Shown here in pieces: positions 1 through 12,979 of a DNA stretch of 64,000 nt. Under the pieces are notes generated by a model. It did not search any database. It saw nothing but the letters and a program-made list of their open reading frames with translations, and was not told the origin of the DNA. Both the position numbers and the translations under genes were made by a program. How positions within the stretch are numbered: position 1 is the stretch's first letter; each line of letters opens with the position of its first letter. The DNA comes from Dactylonectria macrodidyma (Eukaryota > Ascomycota > Sordariomycetes > Hypocreales > Nectriaceae). The stretch covers positions 62,001 to 126,000 of the forward strand of contig JAGMUV010000005.1 in the NCBI GenBank assembly GCA_020744425.1, given 5' to 3'.

Positions 1-3000
1 AAGATAGAGAAGGTAATATTACTATAATAAGAGTGAACTAAATATAAGGAAATGAAAAGAAGAAGAAGAGAGTTATATATTATTATATCTATAGGAAGGA
101 GCACTATACTTAAGACTGTCTTAGAAGATATACTGACTCTTGTATAATAGCTGCCTCCTAAGCTTATTATAATAAAGTAATGACCTTATTAGAATCTTAT
201 AAAAGTTCTAATATATACTCATTAGAAAACAAGTAGCTCTAATATAAAAACAGGGGTTAGAGCCCTCTAAAGCTCTAGTAAAGACCTAAGTATAATAAAG
301 AGAGCATATGACTAGTAAGCTAGCTATTATCTAAGTGCGACTTAATAATATCTTATTAATTGTACTTATTAATAATGGCTGTGAGGTCTACGCCCTTGTT
401 AATAAAGCCCTAGCCTAAAGAATGAGCTTCCTATATATTAATAAGAAGCTATAGCGATTTCATAGCTTTACTAATATAACAGAGCTAACAATAGCTGCAG
501 GCATAATAGCTATGACTCTAGAAGTGAGTAGCTATAAGCAGACGCTTTTTATATATATAGTCTGTAACTTAAGATATAGCCTCTTCCTAAAGAAGCTATA
601 GATAGAATAGAAGGATGTTACTTACTTTATAAAGAAGAAGAAGTTATATTATAGAGTTACTAGAATTATACTATAAGTAAGTAGTGAGGAGGAACTAGCT
701 CTAATAACTAAGATATAAGCAGCTAGGCTTATTACAGGTTCAGTCATAGCCGCCCTCTTATAGCAAGTCCGTAAGGCAGCTCACTACAGAAATACTATAA
801 TATTAATAGGATATATCAGCTTAAATAATATTAATAAGGCCTTCTATAAGAAAGACCTAACTGACCTTTAATTATATATACTAACTGATTTCCTTAAGGA
901 CTTCTTAAAGCGATTCTTAGTAGAAGAGGCTAATAAGCTGCTCCCGCACTGACCAGGCATTAACTACAAAGTAAACCTACTATAAGATTATAATAAGGAA
1001 GAACCTCCCCTGCCCTAGGGGCCCCTTTATAATATATCCTAAGAAGAGCTCCTAGTATTAAAGAAGACCTTAAATGACCTCCTCAATAAGGGGTATATCT
1101 AAGCTAGTAACTCCTTTATAACAGCCCCGGTCCTCTTTATTAAGAAACCAAGCAATAGGCTAAGATTTTACTATAATTATTGTACGCTTAATGCAATTAT
1201 ATAGTAAGATCGCTACCCCCTCCTATTAATTATAGAAATACTGCGCAACCTCTCTAGCGCTAGATAGTTCACTAAGCTGAATGTTATTATAGCCTTCTAT
1301 AAGCTAAGAATAGCTAAAGAGCATAAGAGTAAGACTGCATTTTAAATGCATTTTAGCTTTTTTAAATAGCTAGTATGCCTATTTAGACTTAGCAGCGCCT
1401 CTATAACATTCTAGTACTATATTAATCAAATGCTATAATAATACCTTAATGACTTTATAATAGCCTATCTTAATAACATCTTAATTTACTCTAATAAGAC
1501 TTATTATAATTACTTAACGAAAGTCTACTAAGTCTTTTAAGCCCTTAGTAATATAAGGCTTAACCTTAACCCTAAGAAATGCAAGTTTATAGTATAAGAA
1601 GTTAAATACTTAGAGTTTATAGTTAAGGCTAGGGAAGGCATCTATTATAACTTAGAAAAGTAGTGAGTTATTCATAAATAGGAAGCGCTTTTATTACTAA
1701 AAGGAGTCTAGAGTTTCTTTAGCTTTACTAACTACTACTAAGTCTTTATCTCTAACTTTATAAGTATTATTACACCCCTTATCTAGCTTATTAAAAAAGG
1801 GGTGACCTTTATATAAAGTAATAGTAAAGAAGTAATATTTAAAGAACTTAAGTACTGCTTTTATAATACCCTAATACTAGCTGAATAGAACCTGAATAAG
1901 AAAGTATATATAAAAAGCAATAGCTTAGGCTTCGCCCTTAAAAGAGTCCTCTCTTAAGAGAACTTATAAGAGCTTTACTGCCTTATTACATTTTACTTAT
2001 AATAACTTAACTAATATAAGTATAACTACTCTATTTATAACTAAGAGATATTAGCTATTATCTCTTATTTAAAAGTATAGAATGCAGAACTAAGGAGTTA
2101 TAAGTCCTTTATAATCCTTACTAATTATAAGAACCTAGAGTACTTTATAAAAAAATAACAGCTAAGTACTTAATAAGTCTATTAGATAGAAAAACTTTAA
2201 GAGCTTAACTTTATATTATAATACTGACTTAGTAGTAATAATGCTATAATAAACAGGCTTAGCTAAAAAGACTAGGATGCTCCTAAAAGTAATTAGAATA
2301 AGTGAAAAGAAGAGCGCTTTATATAGTTAATTTTCAAATAAGCGATCCCCCTAAGAGAATATACTATAATTATAGCGATCTCTATATTATCTATCTTCCC
2401 ACTCCTCCCTAACGAATAGAAACTCTAGGATAATATAAAGGAAGAAGATGCGATCTATTAAAGCGCCTTTATAATACTTAAAATAGAGAGTTATAGCTTC
2501 TTAGTAGAGCTAAAGCTTAAAGTAAATATTATAAAATGCAGCCTTATACTTAAAGGGCTGCTTACTTATTAAGACTAGCTCTAAGTACTTAAAGAGAATA
2601 GTTCTAATAGTCTTAATAAGGCTACTAAGGACTAGCTATAAATATATATTATTTAGTTAGAATATAATGCTATAATATCTAGATACCTTAGTAAAGATAG
2701 TACTCTTACTATTATTAGCTACTACTAGTACTAGCTAGGATGCTTATAATTAGTGCATAACTTCATTACTAACTGCGATATTTATAAATAAAGCTATATA
2801 TAAAGAGATGCTTAATGAGGACTGCTTAAACCCCTTCTAATCCTGGACTGACTTTATAATAACCTTATTATAAACTTTATTACTAACCTCCCTCCTACTA
2901 ATACTTACAGCACTTAATACCTTTAGGTTATTATAAATAGACTAATTAGGTTTATTATATTAAAAGAAATGACTAGTATAAAGGCTAAAGCGTATATATA

Positions 3001-3808
3001 GCAATTCTTTAACTATTATTTCTGCTTTTATAAAATGCTTCATTCTATTATAAGTAATAGAAGAAGTAATTAGACTAGTCAGTTTTAGTAAGCTTTTTAT
3101 AAACTTATTAGAATAGAGTAATGACTTAGTACTACATACTACTTATAAACCGATAGAAGCCTAAAATGCTATAATTAGAAAATCCAATTCTATCTCTAGG
3201 TATATATTAACTTCTCTTAGAAAAATTGGGGTCGCTGCTTACTTATAGCATAACTAGTACTAAATAACCGCAAACACTTATTTATTAAGATAAGCCCCTT
3301 CTTTGCAGAATATGACTATAATATCAAGAGATTCAAAACTATAGAACCTGCTGCTTTCAAGCTAGGAACTAGTAATAAAGCAAAGGCATTATAACTAGTC
3401 CGGAAACTATAATAAGCATATGAGTTCATTCAAGCCTCTATAGTAATAGTGTAATAATAATAAGAATCCTTAGTAAATAAGCTATAACGTCCTACTAAGA
3501 GGCTATAAATAGAAGACAAAGTCTGGCTTAATATATATAACTTTAAAATAGTAAGATCTTTAAAAAAGCTTAACTAGCTATACTAGAAATATATAGTTAT
3601 AAAAGTAATTAGCTTATATATTATAGAACTTAATATGCCTAAGACGACCTATTTATAATTCTATATTAATCTCTTAAAGAAGGCGAAAGAGGACCTAGCT
3701 CTAGAATAGGTTAATAATAACTACCAGCCCCTATTATCATAAATAGATAACTAAGAAGAATACAAAGTTAAGAATATCCTTTGCACTAAGTAGAAGCAAT
3801 AAGGGCGC
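1..3808 (+). mobile_element. Element E: RIP-degraded Gypsy chromovirus, 5' end outside window
   Basis: A plus-strand Ty3/Gypsy pol can be followed through many TAA/TAG stops. In order: a protease-like segment near 365-640; reverse transcriptase near 1080-1700, with the catalytic YxDD box decayed to AYLNNILIYS at about 1463-1492; RNase H near 1890-2250; integrase near 2700-3400; and a C-terminal chromodomain that begins at about 3750 (EEYKVKNIL) and stops abruptly where the LTR of element D starts. Asp-to-Asn in the YxDD box is what G-to-A change by RIP gives. The gag and 5' LTR lie outside the window. No part of this copy can encode a working protein. Its continuation beyond D was not found. 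Confidence 0.85.
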
Positions 3809-4196
3809 TGTAATAATCGGGTCAATACACTATCCTTATAAGGCTAGTATATACTAAGTCCTAATCTAGGGGTTTATATAATAAAGTAATTAGGCAAGTT
3901 AAAATTAAATAATGCTTATTACATTTAGTAATAGTAGAGTAAAACGTACTTAATATAACTAAGTTATATTAATAGCTAAAGAGCTACTTATATTAGATAT
4001 GCACTTCTTAATTAACTATATACTAAGTAGACTGGTATCCTACTTAGAAGACTGCTATTAGTCTTAAACTACTATTATCAGTCTTAATAGGGCATTAGTC
4101 CTAGAATAAGGCTATGCTATTAGTCTAAACCAGATGCAGGTTCTATTATTCTACTATTCTTAACCGCCTAGTAAGAACCTAGGCAATAATATAATA
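3809..4196 (-). repeat. Element D 3' LTR
   Basis: 388-bp long terminal repeat. It starts TGTAATAATCGGG on the plus strand and aligns along its length with 11235-11615; the differences are overwhelmingly transitions. The right boundary was placed where the polypurine tract begins. The left end cuts into element E's chromodomain, so D inserted into E or a deletion joined them. The repeat contains several near-copies of TTAGTCTTA in its right half. Confidence 0.75.
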
Positions 4197-4389
4197 TCTC
4201 TCCTCCTAGGGTCTTATTCCTAAAGCTATATAATTAGTCTTTACCTAATAGCCCTATTAGTTTATTATCCTTCTTTCTTAAATATTTTTTATAATATATT
4301 ATACTAATGAATATATCTAACTATATATAGAAACTATTTATATATAAAACTCTAAAAGTAAACGCTCTTTCTTATACTATTACTATTAT

Positions 4390-4980
4390 TAGAGTACTAT
4401 TAGACATACTTTATAGTTAGTGCTTTTATTATAGTAAAAGCTATATATTTTCTAATAACTTATCTTATTATAGTAAATGCATAAAGCTAAAGAAGTCTTA
4501 TAATGGTTTATAGATTATATTATCTTATAAGTAGTTTCTTTATTCTTAATATACTTACTTTACTAACTGGTTATAGTACTTAAGCTTATAAATACTAAGA
4601 AGAAGCTAGAAGCAGATAAGGAAGAAGTAGGCGAGGATCTCTTAAGGCTTTATAAAGAGTTAGCCTCCTTATAAGTATGTATAGCTATTATAACAAGCCG
4701 TCTGGCTTATTTACAAAAGACCCAAAGTAAAGTAAAGGAAAAGCATTTAAAGATAGTTCACTATAGACTCTAAGGTCTGGATAAAGAGGATAGTCTATTA
4801 GAGGCTTTGGATGCTTAGGAGAGCTAGGTAGTGCAAGAGTTATAACTGCTTATTATTCCAGATGATTTTAACTAAGCATCCGTAGGTCTAAGGATATTTA
4901 ACCCTTTTATTTCTAATCCTTCTTCTTCTTTTACTATTATATATAAAATGCCTTTAGTAGATACTGCGCATAGTTAAGGT
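4390..4980 (+). pseudogene. Relic of antisense Zn2Cys6/coiled-coil gene in element D
   Basis: On the strand opposite to D's pol, between the pol end and the LTR, a degenerate frame holds a cluster pattern C-x2-C-x6-C-x8-C-x2-C-x6-C at 4412-4501. Cys 2 and Cys 5 are still TGC (4421, 4478); positions 1, 3, 4 and 6 are TAT, the expected result of RIP on TGT. Downstream, in another frame after what was probably an intron, a Leu/Glu/Lys-rich stretch runs from about 4605 to 4900 with stops at likely Gln or Trp codons. It ends in DDFN-stop-ASVGL, which lines up with LIDWSRVDL of the intact gene in element B. Position, orientation and order all match B. The relic cannot be expressed as a full protein. 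Confidence 0.7.
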
Positions 4981-7900
4981 TTTTTAGTAGTTATTATAAT
5001 ATTTTGCTTTCTAAGTAGTCTTTCTATTTAATAAAGTATATTATCTTACTATTAATTTTCTTTATATTATGAATTTCTTTAATATAATACTCTTCTAGAT
5101 CTTCTACTTATAGTTTATAGTTATAATCGCTATTAACTATGATTATATTTTTAAATAGTTCTAGTAGTGAAATGTAGAATACTAGATATTTTTTACTCTT
5201 TAGATCCAACTTATAGTTATTTTCTAAGATTTTTTCTAGAACTTTATAGGGTTTAATAAACTTATAGTCAAGTTTTTTACTTAGCCTATCTATTAAAACG
5301 TTTTTTATAGCTAAGAAGACTATATCCCCCTTTAAAAAGGATAGTCCCTTTATCTATTTAAGGTTATAGTATTTCCTTATCTAGTTTCTAATAAACTTAA
5401 GTTCAGTCCTTAGTTCTTTATAAAGGTTTTTTAGTTTATTAGAAATAAGTATTATATAAGGGTTAATAATTCCTTCTTATAGTCTATAGTATATATTAAG
5501 TATGAATCTGAAATTCATAAATACTAATATAAGCTTTATACTTTTATATATAATAGTATTATAGCTTAGTTAAGCTATTAGTAGTTTTTTAACTTAATCA
5601 TTCTATTTATAATTAATATAGTACTATAAATATTATTTAAGGATTTAGTTCATCCTTTCTATTTATTTATTTACTTATAGTTAGAATATAATAATTAATT
5701 AGTAATTAAGTCCAAGCTATACTATTAAAGCTTATTAAAACTTAGATATGAATAGAGGTCTTCTATTAGTTAGGATCTTTACTAATAATCTATATATACT
5801 AATAATATTCTAATTAAATATATAAGCGAATTCTTCTATATCTATTACCTCTTTATATAGTATAAAATAGGAGAATTTTATAAATCTATTTATAATAATA
5901 AGAATGCTATTATAGAAGGCTCTAGTTACTAGGTCTTTTAATAAGAGTAGTTTTATAATAAAATCCATAGTAATAGAATGCTATAGTCTTTAAGCTATTA
6001 GTAGAGGCTGTAGTTCTCTATAGGGCTTATAGTATTATGCTTTGGTTTTTATATAAAGGCTATATTATTAGATAACGTTTTATATAACCTTCTTAATTCT
6101 AAGAAATATGTATATCGTTTTAACTCTCTTAAGGGTTTTATTAACTCCTTAGTATTTATATAGTATATAAGAATATATTTCCTATATAAGCTGTTCTTAT
6201 AGTTCTATTAGAACTTATAGTTTCTATAGTTCTAACTATAATATAAGGATTAGGCAGAGGTTTCTTATAACTCTGTCTATTTTATAAGTCTGATTATATT
6301 ACTCAATCTTCTTTAATAATTCATTATTATAAGTTATATAGTATATACTATTAAGCGTTATCTATAATAGGCATTTATAGTACTAGTATATATATTCTAA
6401 GTATTTTTATTATAAATATCCCTTAAGAGTAAAGGAGAAGATTTACTTACTAGCTTTAATCTTTCTAGTATTAAAGTTAGTATATTAATTAATTGTATTA
6501 GCTTGCCTATTTTCTATTCCTTTTATATAAATAATAGTATAATTAAATTCTAATAAATATTTAGTATATTTAAGTTATTATTTACTAAGTTTTTATATTA
6601 TTATAAAGTATAAGATATTCTTATAATTTATATAGACCTTAACCTTATAATTACTTTTTAAAAGATAATATTAAAATTCCTTAAAATAATTAATAATAGC
6701 TAGGAATTCTTAGTTATAAATAGAGTAATTAAGTTTTACTCTATACATCTTATATAAATAGAATATAATAGAGTATAATAATCCATTTTTATCCCTTTAT
6801 TTAATCTAACTACTTAAAGCAAATCCTAAGGTATTAGTTTCTAATTCGATTTCTTTATTAAAGTTAAATAATACTAAGATAAGTTCTAAAGTAATTATAT
6901 CCTTAATTAACTAAAAGGCCTATTTTACTTCATTATCCTATTTAAACTTAACTCCTTTCTTTATAAATTTAGTAAGTAAAATAGTATATTTACTAAAGTA
7001 TTTAATAAATTATTAATAGTAGTTTATAAATCTAAAGAAGGATTGCAGTTTTATAAGGTTTTTAGGTTACTTCTATTCTTATATTATTACAATCTTCTTA
7101 AAGTCTATTCGCACTTAGTTATAGAATATAATATGCTTAAAGAACTCTACTTCTAAAGTATAGAAGTTGCTTTTTTTAGGTTTAATAAGTAAGTTTATAT
7201 TTTATAGCTTTTATAATATTATATAAATATATTGCTTATAATCTTCCTTATTTTTAAAGAAAATAAGTATATTATTTAAATAGTATATAATAAAGATATT
7301 AAAATATTTATATAATATATTATTAATTATTTATTAGAATATAGTTAGTATATTAGTAAGTTTAAAAGGTATAACTAAGTATTTATATAGCCTGAACTTA
7401 GTTCTAAAAGCAGTCTTCTATTTATATCCTTATTTAATATAGATTAGGTTATAGGCTCCTTTAAGATTAAGCACTATAAACTACTTAGCTCTATATAGCC
7501 TATTATGCATCTTAAGGATCAGGGGTAATAGTATACAATCCTTCTTAGTAATTAAGTTAAGTTACTTATAGTCTATATAGAGGCGTAGCTTTCTGTTCTT
7601 TTTAAGTATAAATATAACTAAATATCTAGCTAAAGACTTCGATTTCTAAATATAGCCTTTTCTCTCTATTTCTTAGATATATTCTCTTAGCGTTATTAGC
7701 TTATTATTATTAAGGTTATAAATAGGAAAAAACTTAAGGTTGGTCCTATCCTTTAGGACAATTTCTAGGTCTTATTCACTTAGCTCTAAGAGACTAGTCT
7801 TAAGTTCCTCCTTAAAGAGTTTTTTATAGATTCAGTATCTTAAGAGTATGTTTTTAAATCATTCTTCTTCTACTTATTATTTTTTTTTTTATTCTTTAAG

Positions 7901-10900
7901 GTCCTTATCTATTTATCTAAACTATTTTTAGATAAATATAATAATTCGTTTTATATATCGCATTTTCCCTTATTAGTGCTTTTATTTTATTCCCTTTAGG
8001 AGTAAGGAAGTATTTATTATTTCTTCCTTTATAACTTCATTATTATTTCTATTACTAATCGAAGCTTAAGATCTTAGGTTATGTTTATTACTATCTGCGA
8101 TCTAAGGAGATGCATTTCTCTAATGCATTTAGCCTTTCTCTTAGTTAATATTAGGGTTATGTCTTTATAGCTAAGGTCATCCAAGCACTACTAAGTAGTC
8201 TTTAATATTAAAGATATTAAAATCCACTCCTTAGTTTCTTCTTTCTATAAGTACTTTAAAGTAATTAATCTCTTATAACACCCTTCTCTTATTATAATTA
8301 AAAAGTATTCTTTCTAAGTTAGATACTTTATAAGGAAATTTCTTATATTTCTATAGTAATACTAACTTATTTACTAACTCTAGTTAGATATAATTTATAA
8401 TAGTACTATAGTCTACTAGTACTATTACTTATACTCTATTAATTCAGACTTTTATTATAATTATATTCTCTTTAGGACCTCTTATAGTACTTAGAGCCTT
8501 CTTTAAAAATAATGTCTTTACTTTTACTATACTTATCTATCGCTCTATTATAAATAGTAAGTATCGTTTTTTATATACTTATGGATTTCTTTATACTATA
8601 GCTTATTATAGAGTTCTCCTCTTATATAAGTCTTAAAATTAAACCTATCTTTATATATCTTATAGATCCTCTTATAGATTGCTTATAAGTATTCTATATA
8701 CTTAAAGCACTTCCTATTATTATAGTTTATAGTATAGTTAGCTAAACACTTTAGCAGCCTATACTATAACTATACTTTTTCTCTTTTATATATATAATAT
8801 TCTTTTATAATACAGTTATTAATTATTAAGCCTTTTTTAGTATATTCTTTAGAATAGAAGTTATTTTATAGCTTAAGCTAAGCCACTCCTATTCCTTTAA
8901 ACTATTTAATAACTCTATAGTCCTATGCCTTAATCTTATTATAAAACTATTATAATAACTAGAGTATAGTTCATATAGAATAGTAATTATAATAAAGTTT
9001 CTTAAAGTAATATAATAAGCATATATAGTAAGTATATAATATTCAGAATATATTAATATATTTAAAATATTAAGAGTATAATAATAGCTTATTACTTATA
9101 ATCACTCATTTTATATAATTATTTACTTTAATAAGGTCTTTTTATTAAATTATATAAATATAAATAGATTATCCTTTTACTATATCTAATATTTATTTAA
9201 CAAATTATTTTAATATTAGCTCGCTCTTTCTATTTCTCTTTAGAGAGTAGTTAAGTAAGTTCTTTTCTAACTCCTTCTTTAAGAATTATAAAGTGACTAT
9301 TTCTTCTTCTAAAGTATTATTAATACTATTACTATTACTAGACTTAAGGTATTTATCTATAGGGGCTAGTATGTCTTTATTAGTAATAAGGAGCCTAAGC
9401 TTTCTTATTTATCTAGCTTTAGTACTTAGGCTAATGCTTAGCTCTCCTTCTTTATATAAGTAGTACTTGTGTTTAATCTTATTATTTATTTATTATTATT
9501 ATAAGATTTTAATAGTGCTCTTATAAAAGGCTGCTATAATTAATAATATTTCTAGAGCAGGCTGTCAGTCTGGGATATTGTCTTCTTTATCTATTATTTT
9601 TACTATTAGTTAAATATACTTAAAAGTATCTCTCTTTCAGATTTCCTTACTCTTTCTAACTATACTAATCTTTCTAATAATACTATAAGGTAGTCTCTCC
9701 TCTTTCTATCTTATTAGTAATAGAACTAGTATTTAAAGTATTAAGATATTATTAATATTAGAAGTCATACCTTTCTATCGATCTTTAAAAAGTGTTTATT
9801 ACTCTTTTTCTATCTTCTAACTTAGCTTCCCTTCTTTATAGGTTTTACTTTTAAGTATCTTTTCATTCTTAAATTCCTTATTTATAAGAGGAGTGATTTT
9901 ATTAGATGAAATCCCTATATTATTATAACCTGCTCTAGCTATTATAACTATTTTCTTACCTATTTAAAGTTCTTCTTCTTATTAGCTAACCCATCCTACC
10001 TTTTTCTTACTTTTAGATACTAGTTTGAATTATTAATCAGTTTTAGGTTTTTAGTATTTATAAGAAGTATGTCCTAAGATGCTATAGTTCTAATAGAGGA
10101 CCTTAGAGTAATCTTTCTTAACTATTCTAATATTTATAGGGCCTAAGTCTATTCTATATAAAGTATCTATTTATCGCTTCTTTCTTTAATTTATATAGTT
10201 TCTTCTATTCTTTTACTATAGAGTATAGAATCCTCTAGACTTCTTAGCCTTCTTTTCCTATTATCTTTTAAATTACTAATTATTGATTTCTATAGTAAGT
10301 TATATTAATCCATTATATATAATGGGTTTAGTTTTCCTAACTATTATATCTTTAATATTAGACTTTAACCCTTTATAAAAGCTTACTATATATCCTTCTT
10401 CTCCTTAGTTAAGTCATAAGGCGAGGTTATAGTATTCAATTATATATATAGACGCTGCTCTTTTCTAATAGAGTTTTTAGATTTACTATTCCACTGCTCA
10501 TTTCTTATCCTAGAGTCTAAAAGCGCTTTTAAGCTTATACTTAAAGACTTTATAGCTTTTATAAATAGCCCTGGTTTCTTCCTTCCTATTAGTATAGATA
10601 TAGTTAATATAGTCCTTTATAATGAGTTTAAATTATTAAAGAGCTTTATTTTTAAAGAACTCTATAATATACTAGACTTTAGTATTACTAGTAATAAACT
10701 GGGTTAGATAATATAGCTAGTAAGCCCTGAGCTATATTAAGAATCCTTAGAGCATAGTTACGGATCCATTATAAAGGTCCGGTTATCTTAGTTTAAGGAT
10801 TTCTCTAGCGTCTTTTCCTATTATTAAATTAGAGGCCAGATTCTTAATATAGTCCTTATAGAAGCTAGTTTATTTTTTAAAGGCCTTAGTAAGCCTCTTA

Positions 10901-11234
10901 AGTTTATTTATAAGTACTTTAACTTTATTATTTAAGTTATTAATTTATCCTTATTTCTTAATAGTATTCTTATAAGAAGCTTTAGTAAGGTTATTAAATG
11001 CATTATTAAGTCATTTATTATATTACTCTAACTTATATACCTCTACTTTATAACTTATAAGTATAATAATTTCTTCCTTATTATTTATATCTATTAAAAC
11101 TAAGATAAGTAATTTACTTATTAGCTAATAAAAAGAGGATAGAGTTAAACTAAGTATAGTAAGTAAAGCTATTATAATAATTCAATATTATTTAAGCTTA
11201 ATATAAGTAATATAGTAAATAAGAGCTATTAATA

Positions 11235-11615
11235 TATAATAATTAGGTTAATACACTATTCTTATAAAGCTAGTATATACTAAGTCTTAATCTAAAGGTT
11301 TATATAATAAAGTAATTAAATAAGTTAAAATTAAATAATACTTATTATATCTAATAATAATAAAGTAAAATATACTTAATATAACTAAGTTATATTAATA
11401 GCTAAAGAGCTACTTATATTAGATATACATTTCTTAGTTAACTATATACTAAGTAAACCGCCGTCCTGCCTAAAAGACTACTATCAGTCCTAGACTACTA
11501 CTATTAGTCTTAGTAAAGCATTAGTCCTAGAGTAAGGCTATATTATTAGTCTGAACCAGATGCGGGTTCTATCGTTCTACTATTCCTAACTGCTTAGTGG
11601 GAACCTAGGCTGTAA
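11235..11615 (-). repeat. Element D 5' LTR, truncated at its right end
   Basis: About 381 bp aligning with 3809-4196. It starts TATAATAATTAGG where the other copy has TGTAATAATCGGG, consistent with RIP of the terminal TG. The last few bases expected at its right end are missing because the LTR of element A begins at 11616. Confidence 0.75.
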
Positions 11616-11948
11616 TATAAAGCAGAGTGAGGATAGACAAGACTTATAAAATAAAACAGACAAAAAGAAGGCCAGAGCTACAATCGAGCAGCTAGCTAAA
11701 AAATAAATCAGATATTCTAATTAATTAAATAAATCTTATTATAATAATATTAAAAACCATTTAATAACTTAAAAATAAAAGTAAGTAAGAATATAATTAA
11801 TTACTATCTATATCTAAATTATCTCTGCCTTTTATCTTAGACTAACTCCTATTATCCTTATTAATAGCTTTATTAAGACTAGTACTTAAATTAGTTAGCT
11901 AATTAAAATATCCAGGCCATTCTAGCTAATAGGCCCTCAGCCCTAACA
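11616..11948 (-). repeat. Element A 3' LTR (left copy)
   Basis: 333 bp, matching 31896-32228 without length change. The terminal dinucleotides are TA (RIPed TG) and CA. The compared differences are transitions, for example GAGTGAGG here against GAGCGAAG in the other copy. A purine run (AAGAAGGAA on the minus strand) lies just inside, fitting a polypurine tract. Confidence 0.85.
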
Positions 11949-12979
11949 TATTCCTTCTTATATAATCAGCGCTTTATTCCTATAAGCCTAAAGACTATAA
12001 ATAATAAAGAGAAGAAGAGCCCTAATAAATAAAGGAAATAATAAGAAAAGAAAGATAATATATATAAATCTAATATCTAAGTATAGTTAATTAACTAGAA
12101 TCTAGCTTACATTTATTCTTCTAAAATTATAGTATTTATAAGAAAGAGTCTAAAAGGAACCTAAGTATTAAGATTATATTAAAAGCAGTAAGTAAAGTCA
12201 TAAAAGTGGCTATAATAAGAACTCTTTAGTAAAATTAACTATAAAGTATATAAAGAGACTAAGAAGTATTCAATTAAATAATATCCTTTAGTAAATTAGA
12301 TAATTAAAATATATTAGTAAGTCTAGTAAGTGTAGAAGTAGATAGTAATAGTAATCCTCAGGCAGGTCTTAAAGGCAGAGTGTAAGTCAATTTATATATA
12401 GTAGTACAATCAGCCTAAGAGGGCCCGGCAGGAGGAGGAGGAGCTAATCTTAACTTTAAAGTATCCATAATAGCATTCTATTAAGATAGGGAAATCAGAC
12501 TATTTAAAATAAAGGTAGTAAAGCTTCTTATTCAATTAATTGCATATATTTATTAGCAAGAGGCTAGGAGTAAATAGAGAGACCTAATAGTATATACAGT
12601 TATAATATAAGTAGGAGTATTAATATTATTATTCTTCGCAGTTTCTATAGCTTCTTTAGCTATTAGTTTAGTAATATAGACTCTTTTAATTCTATTTATA
12701 AGTACTTAGTTAGGAATAGCCTTAGTGCAATTATTAGTATGAATAATTTAATTATTAGCCTTCTTCTTTAGTAATGCCCGTTTTATAGTAATATCCTTAT
12801 TAGTCTTCTTTTACTTCTTATTAATAGCCCCTTTATTTAAGTTATCTGAATTACTATAATTATCGCTAGCTATTAGAGCAGGGGTTATATAAGGCAGAAC
12901 TATCTGATTAAATGAATCTATAATACTTAAGCTAGGTTTAGAAGTGAATAGTAGAATTAGAGGAGTTTTAAGGCATTAG

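Larger units (their letters stand above)
3809..11615 (-). mobile_element. Element D: RIP-ruined Gypsy chromovirus with two LTRs
   Basis: A minus-strand element bounded by related direct repeats (3809-4196 and 11235-11615). Reading the minus strand from right to left gives gag with a zinc knuckle at 10095-10054 whose cysteines have become Tyr, the RT region near 7650-6990 (YLNNILIFF near 7275-7240), RNase H near 6800-6500, integrase, and a C-terminal chromodomain near 5130-4935 (VEDLEEYYIKEI). Long stretches match element B residue by residue, for example RAGYNNIGISSN here and RAGYDNTGISSN in B, so D is an older member of the same family. The coding frame is broken every few dozen codons by TAG/TAA. 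A purine-rich tract (GGAGGAGAGA on the minus strand) lies directly inside the left LTR, as expected for the 3' end of a minus-strand element. Confidence 0.85.
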
